From contig CANGEG010000004.1 of the NCBI GenBank assembly GCA_947452725.1, positions 1 to 36,327 on the forward strand: DNA of 36,327 nt, read 5' to 3'. Below the pieces are notes generated by a model, which did no database searches, was not told the DNA's origin, and was given only the letters and a program-made list of their open reading frames with translations. The DNA is from Comamonadaceae bacterium (GTDB lineage: Bacteria; Pseudomonadota; Gammaproteobacteria; Burkholderiales; Burkholderiaceae_C). The position numbers were made by a program, and so were the translations under genes. Positions 1 through 8,831 of the stretch are shown here, in pieces (within the stretch, counting starts at the first letter, position 1; each line of letters begins with the position of its first letter).

Positions 1-190
1 AGCCTCACACCCGGGCGCCCTGTTGTCGCTGCTGAATTTGGTGGATGTGTCGCAAGTGGTGTTTGGCACCGACTTCCCTTACCGCACTTCGCTGGACCAT
101 GTGAAAGGCCTGATGGCCATGGGCTTCAGTCTGAACGACCTCACCGCCATTGAAAGCCGCAACGCGCAGCGCCTCTTGGGTCGCGCTTGA
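1..190 (+). CDS. C-terminal fragment of amidohydrolase-2 / ACMSD-like decarboxylase family protein (5' end outside window)
   Basis: Open frame from window start ending TGA at 188-190; translates ...SHPGALLSLLNLVDVSQVVFGTDFPYRTSLDHVKGLMAMGFSLNDLTAIESRNAQRLLGRA*, with the GTDFPY...NAxRLL signature of this family. Confidence 0.75.
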   Translation, partial: ASHPGALLSLLNLVDVSQVVFGTDFPYRTSLDHVKGLMAMGFSLNDLTAIESRNAQRLLGRA

Positions 191-220
191 AGTAAACCCC
201 TATGACTTTGAATCTGCGGG

Positions 221-1264
221 CTAAGCGTCTGGCGGCGCAGCCGTAGAGCCGCGCACCCTGAGTTGCGGCGGCAGCATCACCGTGGCATCCTGGCTACCTG
301 GGCGTTCGCGCAGCGCATCAAGCAGCAAGCGCGCGGACTTGAAACCCATTTCATAGTGCTGGATGCGCACCGAGGTCAGGGGCGGATTCACCTGGTCGAG
401 CAGCGGCATGTCGTTGTGCCCGACGATGGAGATGTCGATCGGCACATTTAAGCCCGCTGCGCGCAAAGTCTGCATGGCCCCCAAGGCAATCAAATCGTTG
501 GCCGCCACGATGGCGGTGAAGGGGTGGCTTTGACGCAAGGCCAGCAGTTGCTGCATGGCCTGCTCGCCGCTTTCAATCGCATAGGCTTTGGCCATCACCA
601 CCTGGGCGGGGGTCAGCCCATGGTTGTGCAGGGCCTGCACATATCCCACGCGCCGCGCCATGCCGGTGGACAGACTTTCAGGTCCGGCCAAATGGGCGAT
701 ATGCCGATGGCCCAAGGCCACCAAATGGTCCACCGCCAGGCGCATGCCCAGCATGTCGTCGCTGATGACGGCGGGCAAATGGCCGCGCCCATCGGTGCGG
801 TTGATCAACACAATGCGCGCGCCACTTTGGCGCAATGTCTGCAGCCACAAATCATCGCGCGTGGCCGTAGCCACCAAAAAGCCTTCCACCCTCTGCGCTT
901 GCATGCGGTCCACCGCTTGCTCAATGGCGTGGCCCCGCCGTTCAGGGCGCGAGGTGTTGGCCAACAGCGCAAAGTAGCCCTCCTCGTCCAAGGCGTCCTC
1001 AATGCCGCGCAAGATGGGCGGGAACACCGGGTTAGTGATGTCTGGCAACAAGACGCCAATGGTCTTGGAGCGTCCGCGACTCAAAGCGGCGGCTGCGTGG
1101 TTGGGCCTGTAGCCGAGGGTTTTGGCCGCCGTCTCTATTCGCAGCAACAAATCGGCTTTGACCAATTGGCGCCGCGCCGGGTCCATGGCGCGCGAAACGG
1201 TGGACTTGTGCACACCTAAGTGCTGCGCTACATCTTGTAGGGTGGGGTTGGACGTGCGCTTCAT
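221..1264 (-). CDS. LacI family transcriptional regulator
   Basis: N-terminal HTH (TLQDVAQHLGVHKSTVSRAM) and periplasmic-binding-like effector domain (IGVLLPDITNPVFPPILRGIEDAL). Confidence 0.95.
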   Translation of the reverse strand: MKRTSNPTLQDVAQHLGVHKSTVSRAMDPARRQLVKADLLLRIETAAKTLGYRPNHAAAALSRGRSKTIGVLLPDITNPVFPPILRGIEDALDEEGYFALLANTSRPERRGHAIEQAVDRMQAQRVEGFLVATATRDDLWLQTLRQSGARIVLINRTDGRGHLPAVISDDMLGMRLAVDHLVALGHRHIAHLAGPESLSTGMARRVGYVQALHNHGLTPAQVVMAKAYAIESGEQAMQQLLALRQSHPFTAIVAANDLIALGAMQTLRAAGLNVPIDISIVGHNDMPLLDQVNPPLTSVRIQHYEMGFKSARLLLDALRERPGSQDATVMLPPQLRVRGSTAAPPDA

Positions 1265-1276
1265 AGGGCCATTTTA

Positions 1277-1292
1277 TTGCAACCGGTCTCTT
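1277..1292. promoter_or_regulatory. Degenerate LacI-type operator, one good half-site
   Basis: TTGCAACCGGTCTCTT shares TTGCAACCGGT with the perfect palindrome at 1344-1359; lies just upstream of the LacI start codon. Confidence 0.5.
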
Positions 1293-1343
1293 TTATTTTC
1301 TAAGGGTAAATCAGAATACCAAACCTTAAATCACCCCATAAAA

Positions 1344-1359
1344 TTGCAACCGGTTGCAA
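1344..1359. promoter_or_regulatory. LacI-family operator palindrome
   Basis: TTGCAACCGGTTGCAA, perfect 16-bp palindrome with central CCGG in the divergent intergenic region. Confidence 0.8.
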
Positions 1360-1375
1360 ACACTAAGGCCATTTC

Positions 1376-2275
1376 ATGACTGCCGCACATCCCTCCGCTC
1401 GCTTCCCCTCCACGCCTGAAAGCATCTTGCCCTTCGTGCTCGAGGTGATGCAGCGCACCCCCGATCCACGCCTACGCACCTTGCTGGTCTCACTGAGCCA
1501 GCACATGCACCAATTCGTCATCGACAACAAAGTCACCGAGCTGGAGTTTGAGCGTGCGGTGGCTTTCTTGATTGGAATCGGTCAAGCCACGGGGGAAACA
1601 AAAAACGAAGTCATCTTGGCGATGGATTTGTTCGGTGTATCCACTCTGGTCGCCATGCAAAACAATCCACCTGGTCACGACGCCGAGTCGTCCACCGCGG
1701 GGTTGCTGGGCCCTTTTTGGCGCGAGCATGCGCCCGTATGCCAACCCGGCGACAGCATTGTTCGCTCGGCCACACCCGGCATTCCCATGGAAGTGCGAGG
1801 CGTTGTCTACGACGCCCATGGCCAGCCCGCGGCTAACGCCAAAGTGGACGTTTGGCAAGCCTCGCCTGTGGGCTTGTACGAAAACCAGGACCCAACCCAA
1901 GCCGACATGAATTTGCGCGGCTTGTTCACCACCGATGCACAGGGCCGTTACTTCATGCGCACCGTGTGCCCCTCAGGCTACCCGGTGCCAACCGACGGCC
2001 CCTGCGGTGAATTGCTCAATGCGCAATTGCGCCACCCCAACCGGCCTGCCCATTTGCATTTCATGGTTTCCAGCCCAGGGCACAAAGTACTGGTTACCCA
2101 GGTGTTTGCTGACGACGACGTTCACCTTACCAGCGACCCGGTGTTTGGGGTGACCGCTCCTCTGGTAGGCCGCTTTGCCAAACACACGAACGGCGCCGAG
2201 ACCACGGCGCAGCTGGAACAAGACTTTCATTTGGTACCCGGTGAGATGGTGTTCCCGCACCCCCCCATCCCTTAA
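1376..2275 (+). CDS. Intradiol ring-cleavage dioxygenase, hydroxyquinol 1,2-dioxygenase-like
   Basis: Dioxygenase N-terminal domain plus iron-ligand motifs GLYEN, SGYPVPTDGPCGELL, RPAHLHF. Confidence 0.88.
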   Translation: MTAAHPSARFPSTPESILPFVLEVMQRTPDPRLRTLLVSLSQHMHQFVIDNKVTELEFERAVAFLIGIGQATGETKNEVILAMDLFGVSTLVAMQNNPPGHDAESSTAGLLGPFWREHAPVCQPGDSIVRSATPGIPMEVRGVVYDAHGQPAANAKVDVWQASPVGLYENQDPTQADMNLRGLFTTDAQGRYFMRTVCPSGYPVPTDGPCGELLNAQLRHPNRPAHLHFMVSSPGHKVLVTQVFADDDVHLTSDPVFGVTAPLVGRFAKHTNGAETTAQLEQDFHLVPGEMVFPHPPIP

Positions 2276-2422
2276 TTACACGCCAGAGTGCTTGCCTGGC
2301 CTCGGGCTAAATTCAGCCTCAATCCGGCCTAAACCCGGCCTGACTCGCGCCTGATTCATCTCTAGCCTCATCGCCAGCTTCATTAGCTGATTCATTTCAC
2401 ATTTCAAACCGACAAGGACCGC

Positions 2423-3190
2423 ATGACTTCCACCTTCGAACCCACTGAGTCGCTGACAGGGCGAATCGCCGTGATCACCGGTGGCACAGGCGCCATTGGC
2501 TTGGCCAGTGCGCGCCGCCTGGCCCAACTGGGCGCACGCTGCGTGTTGATTTACCACTCCGAGTTGCCCGAAGCTGCAGCCGCCAAAGCCGCGGCCCTTC
2601 CCGGCTCGGGGCATTTGACTTTGAAAGCGCAAATCACCGACAGCGCCTCTTTGCAAGCCGCGGCCAGTCAAGTGGCAGCGCAATGCGGCGTGGTGCACAT
2701 TTTGATCAATAGCGCCGGTTACACCAAGGCTGTCCCTGCGGCCGACTTGGACGGTTTGAGCGACGACTTGATTGACGATATTTTGAAGGTCAACTTCCGC
2801 GGCGTGATCGCCACGATACGCGCCTTCATGCCGCTGCTGAAAAAATCCGAAGACGGTTTGATCGTGAACATTTCATCAATTGCCGGCTTCACCGGCACGG
2901 GCAGCAACTTGGCCTATGTGGCCGCCAAAGCCAGTATTGACGTGGTAGGCGATGCCTTGGCCAAAGCCTTTGCACCGCACGTGCGCGTGATCTCGGTCTC
3001 GCCTGGCGTGGTGGATTCGGGCTTTGTGCCCGGGCGCGGCGCGGATTTCAATGAGAAAGCCGCCGCCACCATTCCACTGCGCCGTATTGGCACGGTAGAC
3101 GATGTGGCCGCCGTGGTCCAAGCCTGCGCGACCACCATGCGCTATGTCACCGGCACCCGCATTGTGGTGGACGGTGGGCGTCATCTTTGA
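2423..3190 (+). CDS. SDR family NAD(P)-dependent oxidoreductase
   Basis: TGGTGAIG cofactor motif, NSAGY, Ser...YVAAK catalytic motif, C-terminal VVDGG. Confidence 0.92.
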   Translation: MTSTFEPTESLTGRIAVITGGTGAIGLASARRLAQLGARCVLIYHSELPEAAAAKAAALPGSGHLTLKAQITDSASLQAAASQVAAQCGVVHILINSAGYTKAVPAADLDGLSDDLIDDILKVNFRGVIATIRAFMPLLKKSEDGLIVNISSIAGFTGTGSNLAYVAAKASIDVVGDALAKAFAPHVRVISVSPGVVDSGFVPGRGADFNEKAAATIPLRRIGTVDDVAAVVQACATTMRYVTGTRIVVDGGRHL

Positions 3191-3207
3191 TCTCCTTAGA
3201 GTTTCCT

Positions 3208-4092
3208 ATGAGCAACAAAACCTTTCTCACCTGCGCCGTCACCGGCAACATCACCACGCCCGATCAAACCCCGCATTTGCCAGTCACACCCACGCAAATT
3301 GCCGATGAATGTTTGGCTGCAGCCGAAGCGGGAGCGGCGGCCGTGCATATCCATGTGCGCGACCCGCACACCGGCAAACCGTCCATGGAGTTGGAGCTGT
3401 ATCGCGAAGTGTTTGACAAGGTGCGCCGCGCCAACCCTGAACTCATCATCAACCTCACCACAGGACCCGGCGGACGCTTTGTGCCCAGTGTAGAGGACCC
3501 ACGCGTGGCAGCGCCCGGCTCGACCTTGGTACAACCTCAATTGCGGGTGGAACATGTTCGCGTGCTCAAACCCGATGTCTGCTCGCTGGACCTGAACACG
3601 ATGAACTCGGGCGGGGACGTGGTGATTAACACACCGCGCAATGTACGCATCATGGCCAAGATCATGCGCGAAGCGGGTGTAAAACCCGAGTTGGAAATTT
3701 TCGACTCCGGCGACATGCACTTGGCCCGCGATCTGATAGCTGACGGCACCTTAGACGGCCCAGGCATGTGGACCTTTGTAACCGGAGTGAAGTACGGATT
3801 CTCACCCTCCCCCGAAACCCTGCTTTATGCCCGAAGCCTGCTGCCAACAGGCGCCATTTGGTCGGCCTTTGGCATTGGCCGCTTTGAATTCCCCATCGTC
3901 GCGCAAGCCTGGCTGGCCGGTGGCCATGTGCGCGTGGGCATGGAAGACAACATCTACTTAGAAAAGGGCGTGCTGGCCCAGAGCAACGCGCAGTTGGTGA
4001 GCAAAGCCAAGCGCATCGTTGAAGACTTGGGCGGCGCGTTGGCCAACCCACGCGAAGCCCGCGCCATGCTCAATTTGCCTGGCCGCGCGTAA
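3208..4092 (+). CDS. BKACE-family (DUF849, 3-keto-5-aminohexanoate cleavage enzyme-like) protein
   Basis: CAVTGNITTPDQTPHLPVTPTQIADE, AAAVHIHVRDPHTGKPS, INLTTGPGG motifs; ATG at 3208 preferred over the upstream start in the ORF track. Confidence 0.9.
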   Translation: MSNKTFLTCAVTGNITTPDQTPHLPVTPTQIADECLAAAEAGAAAVHIHVRDPHTGKPSMELELYREVFDKVRRANPELIINLTTGPGGRFVPSVEDPRVAAPGSTLVQPQLRVEHVRVLKPDVCSLDLNTMNSGGDVVINTPRNVRIMAKIMREAGVKPELEIFDSGDMHLARDLIADGTLDGPGMWTFVTGVKYGFSPSPETLLYARSLLPTGAIWSAFGIGRFEFPIVAQAWLAGGHVRVGMEDNIYLEKGVLAQSNAQLVSKAKRIVEDLGGALANPREARAMLNLPGRA

Positions 4093-4113
4093 ACACCACA
4101 AGGATTGCCGAAC

Positions 4114-5103
4114 ATGTCTCAAACTGAATTTCACGCCGTGCGGGTGAACAACAAAGCCGCATCGATTGACACGCTCGCACCCAGCATCGAACCCCAAACC
4201 CCGCCCACTCTTCAGGCCGGTGAAGCCTTGGTGCGCGTGCGAAGCGCGGGCGTGAATCCGAGTGATGTCAAAGCCGCTTTAGGCATCATGCCGCAAGCGG
4301 TTTTCCCCCGCATCCCTGGCCGTGACTTTGCGGGCGTGGTAATGGAAGGGCCGAGCGACTGGATCGGCAAAGAAGTATGGGGATCGGGCGGCGACATAGG
4401 CATCACACGCAACGGCTCGCATGGCGCTTGGCTGGTACTGCCGCAAGCTGCGCTGCGTGAGAAACCGCAGAACCTGAGCTTTGAAGAAGCCGGCTCAGTG
4501 GGTGTGCCGTTCATCACTGCATATGAAGGTTTCAGGCGCAGCGGCATGCCCCAAAGCGGTCAAACCGTGGCCGTAATGGGCGCTAACGGAAAGGTCGGTC
4601 AAGCGGCGGTGCAACTGGCTGCACAAGCCGGCGCGCAAGTCATTGCAGTGCGCCGGGGCGGCGGCGAATGGGACGGGCCCACACCCGGCGTGCTCTGCGT
4701 GGACGCAAGCTCGCAAGACGTGGCCGCTCGCATCCGAGAGCTCAGTGATGGCAAAGGCGCGCACATTGTCTTCAACACAGTGGGCAGCCCTTACTTTGAA
4801 ACAGCTAACAAGGCAATGGCCAAAGGCGCCGCGCAAATTTTCATCTCCACCTTGGACCGCGCAGTACCGTTTGACATCTTCACCTTCTACCGCGGCATGC
4901 ACACCTACGTGGGCATCGACACCTTGGCACTCAATTGCATCGAAACCAACGAGCGCATGGAGGCGATGCGTGCAGGCTTTCAAGCAGGCACCTTAAAGCC
5001 CTTTAGCGTAACCACTGACGCGGTGTTCTCCCTTGACCAGGCGCTGGCGGTTTACCGCGAAGTCTTAAGCGGCGCCAGCCGCCGAGTGGTCTTCAACCCC
5101 TAA
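4114..5103 (+). CDS. MDR superfamily zinc-independent quinone oxidoreductase / enoyl reductase-like protein
   Basis: GVNPSDVKAALG, PGRDFAGVV, VMGANGKVGQAAVQLAAQAGAQVIAV; ATG at 4114 after AAGGA. Confidence 0.85.
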   Translation: MSQTEFHAVRVNNKAASIDTLAPSIEPQTPPTLQAGEALVRVRSAGVNPSDVKAALGIMPQAVFPRIPGRDFAGVVMEGPSDWIGKEVWGSGGDIGITRNGSHGAWLVLPQAALREKPQNLSFEEAGSVGVPFITAYEGFRRSGMPQSGQTVAVMGANGKVGQAAVQLAAQAGAQVIAVRRGGGEWDGPTPGVLCVDASSQDVAARIRELSDGKGAHIVFNTVGSPYFETANKAMAKGAAQIFISTLDRAVPFDIFTFYRGMHTYVGIDTLALNCIETNERMEAMRAGFQAGTLKPFSVTTDAVFSLDQALAVYREVLSGASRRVVFNP

Positions 5104-5127
5104 GCACCGAAACCCTGAAGGCACACC

Positions 5128-5487
5128 ATGAATGTCACCCGATTGAACCAAGCGCCCGAATATGTGGCGCCCAACCATTTCGACATGCAGTGTTTGCGAC
5201 TGCAAGGGCGCGAGGCCGGCCCCGCCGAGCAACTGTGGATAGGGATGTCCATCTTGCAGCCTGGCGGCCACACCACACTTGACGACTCTCCAATTGAAAA
5301 ACACTACGTTCTACTGCAGGGTGAACTGACGCTGGTCAGCGAACTCGATGGCGTGGAAACCCGTGAGGTACTGCGTACTTGGGATTCTTGCCGGTTCGCC
5401 CCTGGCGAGAAACGCCAAATCATTAACCACACCGCGCAAGAAGCGCGCATTTTGTTGGCCATGCCTTTTGCGCCACCTGCGGCGTAA
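5128..5487 (+). CDS. Small cupin-domain protein
   Basis: 119 aa, GGHTTLDDSPIEKHYVLLQGELTLVSE cupin motif 1 style, RFAPGEKRQIINHT motif 2 region. Confidence 0.75.
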   Translation: MNVTRLNQAPEYVAPNHFDMQCLRLQGREAGPAEQLWIGMSILQPGGHTTLDDSPIEKHYVLLQGELTLVSELDGVETREVLRTWDSCRFAPGEKRQIINHTAQEARILLAMPFAPPAA

Positions 5488-5541
5488 CACCAAGTCCAAG
5501 CAGCAGTAGCTTCTAATTTAAAAATACTCGGAGACAAAACC

Positions 5542-6531
5542 ATGCATCACCCACACGTTACACGTCGACAGACCTTGCAATGGGCCGCCAGCTTGGCCGC
5601 AGGCGCAGCTTTGCCCAGCATGGCGCAATCGGGTTGGCCCAAGGACAAAGCCATTACCTTCATCGTGCCCTTCACCGCAGGCAGCGGCACCGATGTGATG
5701 GCGCGCGCCGTGGCTGAAAAACTGGCCCCTTTGTTGGGCGCTCAAATCGTGATCGACAACAAAACCGGTGCGGGCGGTACCGTTGGCGCAGCCCTGGTGG
5801 CCAAGGCCCCGGCTGATGGCTACACCCTGTTGGTGCACAGCTCAGGCCATGTGGTCAATCCTGCGCTCTACCCCAAACTGAGCTACGACACACTCAAAGA
5901 CTTTGACGGTGTGAGCCCATTGGCCAGCTTGCCCAATGTGATCGTGGTATCTCCCAGCAAGGGCTACAAAGATGTGGCCGATTTGGTTGCCAAAGCCAAA
6001 GCCCAACCGGGGGCTCTTAACTATGCATCCGCTGGTAATGGCTCGGCCACACACATGAATGCTGAAAAATTTCGCGTCGCCGCAGGCATCCAGACGCAGC
6101 ATGTGCCCTACCGCGGCACACCTGAGGCCTTGACTGAAACCGCTTCGGGTCGCATCGACTGGTTTTTTGCCCCGCTGGTGTCGGCCCTACCCTTGATTCA
6201 AAGCGGACGCCTTCAGGCCTTGGCGGTCAGCACCGCCGCGCGCTCGCCCCTTCTGCCCCAGGTGCCCTCTATAACTGAGGCCGGTTTTGCCAGCGCAGCC
6301 TACACATTTTGGGTGGGCATGTTTGTGACGGCCAAAACACCCAAGCCCATCGTCCAAAAACTTCATGCGGCGGTTTTGACTGTCTTGGCCATGCCTGAGG
6401 TGAAAGACCGACTGGAAAAACTGGGGGCCACCGCCATGCCGATGCAGCAAGAGGCTTTTGAGAAATACCTGGACGATGAAACCCATGCCGCTGCACAGTT
6501 GGTGAAGGCAGCAGGGATTCGAATTGAGTAA
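5542..6531 (+). CDS. Bug/TctC family tripartite tricarboxylate transporter substrate-binding protein, Tat-like signal peptide
   Basis: ITFIVPFTAGSGTDVMARAVAEKL, DNKTGAGGTVGAALVAKAPADGYTLL; N-terminal RRQTLQW. Confidence 0.93.
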   Translation: MHHPHVTRRQTLQWAASLAAGAALPSMAQSGWPKDKAITFIVPFTAGSGTDVMARAVAEKLAPLLGAQIVIDNKTGAGGTVGAALVAKAPADGYTLLVHSSGHVVNPALYPKLSYDTLKDFDGVSPLASLPNVIVVSPSKGYKDVADLVAKAKAQPGALNYASAGNGSATHMNAEKFRVAAGIQTQHVPYRGTPEALTETASGRIDWFFAPLVSALPLIQSGRLQALAVSTAARSPLLPQVPSITEAGFASAAYTFWVGMFVTAKTPKPIVQKLHAAVLTVLAMPEVKDRLEKLGATAMPMQQEAFEKYLDDETHAAAQLVKAAGIRIE

Positions 6532-6574
6532 CAAAACAGTGAATCACCTCAGATGAAAGTTTGAGGCCATCCGC

Positions 6575-7429
6575 TCAATCGTAACGCTGGCCCTGCGCAA
6601 GTAATTCTGGCGTACCAATCACCGCGTTCAACCCATCAAAGTCGAGCATCTTATTTTGCCAAGGCAATGTGGTTTGGTGCTGGTGCAGACTGGCGTAATA
6701 GCCTTGTAGAGTGTGCGCCACGGCGCGTGCTGTTCCCCCCGGAAAAATCACAATCTTGTAGCCGCGTTGCCCCAACGCGTCAGCGCTTTGCACAGGGGTT
6801 TTTCCGCCTTCCACCATATTGGCCAACATGGGAACGCGTTGTGCAAACTGCTGACAAGCAATGTTCATCTGCTCAGGTGTGCGCACGGCCTCAATGAACA
6901 AGGCATCCACACCACAGGCCAGGTAACGTTCGGCGCGCTCAAGCGCCGCATCAAACCCTTCGACCGCCACTGCGTCGGTACGCGCCAAAATCAAAGTATC
7001 TGAAGAATGACGAGCATCCAGCGCTGCGCGCAACTTGCCCTCCATCTCTGCCACAGGCACCACGCCTTTTCCGTCCAAATGGCCGCAGCGCTTGGGAAAG
7101 GTCTGGTCTTCCAACTGAATCATCGCCGCGCCTGCGCGCTCAAAATCGCGTACGGTTCGCTGGGTGTTCAAAGCATTGCCAAAACCGGTGTCCGCATCCA
7201 CGATCACTGGCACGCTTACACGGTCGGTGATGTGCGCCAAGGTGTGTGCCACTTCACTCGCCGTGGTCAAGCCAATGTCAGAGCGACCGAGCAAGGTATA
7301 GGCAATCGATGCACCTGAGACATACAACGCTTCAAAGCCCGCTTGCTCGGCAATCAAGGCACTGAATGCGTCGTACACACCAGGGGCCAGTAAGACCTCA
7401 GTCTGGTTCAAACGTTGTTTTAAGTTCAT
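6575..7429 (-). CDS. Isocitrate lyase/PEP mutase family protein (2-alkylmalate-lyase-like)
   Basis: LLAPGVYDAFSALIAEQAGFEALYVSG, VDADTGFGN, PKRCGH active-site motif; start placed at ATG 7429 (MNLKQRL), not the extended ORF start 7696. Confidence 0.88.
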   Translation of the reverse strand: MNLKQRLNQTEVLLAPGVYDAFSALIAEQAGFEALYVSGASIAYTLLGRSDIGLTTASEVAHTLAHITDRVSVPVIVDADTGFGNALNTQRTVRDFERAGAAMIQLEDQTFPKRCGHLDGKGVVPVAEMEGKLRAALDARHSSDTLILARTDAVAVEGFDAALERAERYLACGVDALFIEAVRTPEQMNIACQQFAQRVPMLANMVEGGKTPVQSADALGQRGYKIVIFPGGTARAVAHTLQGYYASLHQHQTTLPWQNKMLDFDGLNAVIGTPELLAQGQRYD

Positions 7430-7439
7430 GAGGTTTCCC

Positions 7440-8831
7440 TTAGGGTTGCGCAACGGACTGTCCGGCTGCGGTGTGTGCGGCCAAATAGCCACCGGCAATG
7501 GCACTGAGCAAGCCGTTGCCCGATAAATAGCCCCACACTGCATCGCCTGACACGCCTCGTGCCGCGCCGCCTGCAGCGAGCAAATTAGGAAAGACGCGGC
7601 CATCGGGGCGCAGCACTTGGCACTGGGCGTTGATATCCAGGCCACCTTGCGTGTGGAACAAAGCCCCGGTGACGCGAATGGCATGAAAAGGCGCAACCAA
7701 GCTGCGCTTGAAGTTTCGACCTGTTCGGGGCTCCAAACCCACTTGCACGGCTTTCAAGGTTTGGAGCAAAGGCTCCACTGCGCAGCCAATATGCAGCGCC
7801 AAGGCCGTCACATCGACAAAACTGTGCACTGCGCCGACAGCTTGCGCATTACGGAAGTCGGGGAAGTCTTGGGCAAAGGCCAGCAGGCGGTCGTCAAACA
7901 CATTCCACGCGGTCCCCCCTGGCTGCGCCAGCACATGCACAGCGGCCTCAGAGTAGCCCTGAGTTTCATCATGAAAGCGTTGGCCTTGCGCGTTGACTTG
8001 CACCGCACCTTCCATCATCAAGGCCCAGGAAATCAACGCGCCTTGCGGCACAGCCCAAGAGCCATGACCTTGGTAACCACCCAGATCGGCCAATTGGGCG
8101 CCAAGTTGTTTGCCCCACTGGATCGCGCTGCCATCGTTGCCCATGTGTCCGGCGTAAAGCGCTTCGCGCATATCGGGCAGCAAACTTGCCACCATGTCCG
8201 CGTTACCGCCAAAGCCGTTGCACGCTAATAGTAGGGTGTCGCAGCTCAACTGTTCCTGTTGGCCATCAGGTCGCACAAAACCTAAGCCCAACACCTGATC
8301 GGCGTCGTTCACATACAGCTTACTCACCCGTGCTTGGGTCAACACGACCACGCCCGCGGCTTCGGCGGCGTGGTGTAAACGCATCATCAAACCGACACCG
8401 GTTTTTTCAGGCACGGCATGCATGCGGCACACGCTGTGACCGGGGTATAAAAAAGTGTCGAGCACCTGCCAAGGCACGCCATGTTGTTGCGACAAGGCAT
8501 CCATGGCCGGACCAATGTTGCGGCTGTAGGCTTCAACCAACAAGGGAGAAGCACGGCCATGGGCTTTGGTTTGAATGTCATGCGCAAACAATTCGGGGGT
8601 ATCGACAATACCTTGAGCTTGCTGGGCCTGGGTGGCGGCAGCTGGCACAAAACCCGACGACAACGCGGTCGAACCTGCAGGCAGGGCATCGCGCTCTAAC
8701 ACAACGCAGTCAACGCCCAGCTGACTCAAGATCAGCGCCGCTGTCAAGCCGCAGGCGCCGCCGCCCACGATGGCGACCGCCGTGTGCACCGCCCCGTTCA
8801 TACCTGACACGCGTTCGAGCGTAGGTGTCAT
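7440..8831 (-). CDS. FAD-dependent oxidoreductase, fumarate reductase/succinate dehydrogenase flavoprotein-like
   Basis: AIVGGGACGLTAALILSQLGVDCVVLERD; C-terminal TGRNFKRSL...GGLDINAQCQVLRPDGRVFPNLLAAGGAARGVSG...GYLSGNGLLSAIAGG; start ATG 8831 overlaps previous stop as ATGA. Confidence 0.88.
   Translation of the reverse strand: MTPTLERVSGMNGAVHTAVAIVGGGACGLTAALILSQLGVDCVVLERDALPAGSTALSSGFVPAAATQAQQAQGIVDTPELFAHDIQTKAHGRASPLLVEAYSRNIGPAMDALSQQHGVPWQVLDTFLYPGHSVCRMHAVPEKTGVGLMMRLHHAAEAAGVVVLTQARVSKLYVNDADQVLGLGFVRPDGQQEQLSCDTLLLACNGFGGNADMVASLLPDMREALYAGHMGNDGSAIQWGKQLGAQLADLGGYQGHGSWAVPQGALISWALMMEGAVQVNAQGQRFHDETQGYSEAAVHVLAQPGGTAWNVFDDRLLAFAQDFPDFRNAQAVGAVHSFVDVTALALHIGCAVEPLLQTLKAVQVGLEPRTGRNFKRSLVAPFHAIRVTGALFHTQGGLDINAQCQVLRPDGRVFPNLLAAGGAARGVSGDAVWGYLSGNGLLSAIAGGYLAAHTAAGQSVAQP

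Noticed and set aside
524-1219. 231-aa plus-strand ORF antisense to the LacI gene
   Set aside because: Composition (His/Gln/Arg-rich) is typical of shadow ORFs opposite a GC-rich gene; the minus-strand LacI protein is unambiguous.
2276-2698. 140-aa minus-strand ORF spanning the dioxygenase-SDR gap
   Set aside because: Mostly antisense to the SDR gene, no family motif; gap structure better described as a tandem repeat.
6547-6566. CCTCAGATGAAAGTTTGAGG as a bidirectional terminator between convergent genes
   Set aside because: Stem is only 5 bp plus wobble pairs and lacks a T tract; too weak to call.
7430-7696. N-terminal extension of the PEPM/ICL-like lyase ORF to 7696
   Set aside because: Extension overlaps the flavoprotein C-terminus and shows no family similarity; ATG at 7429 precedes the conserved domain.
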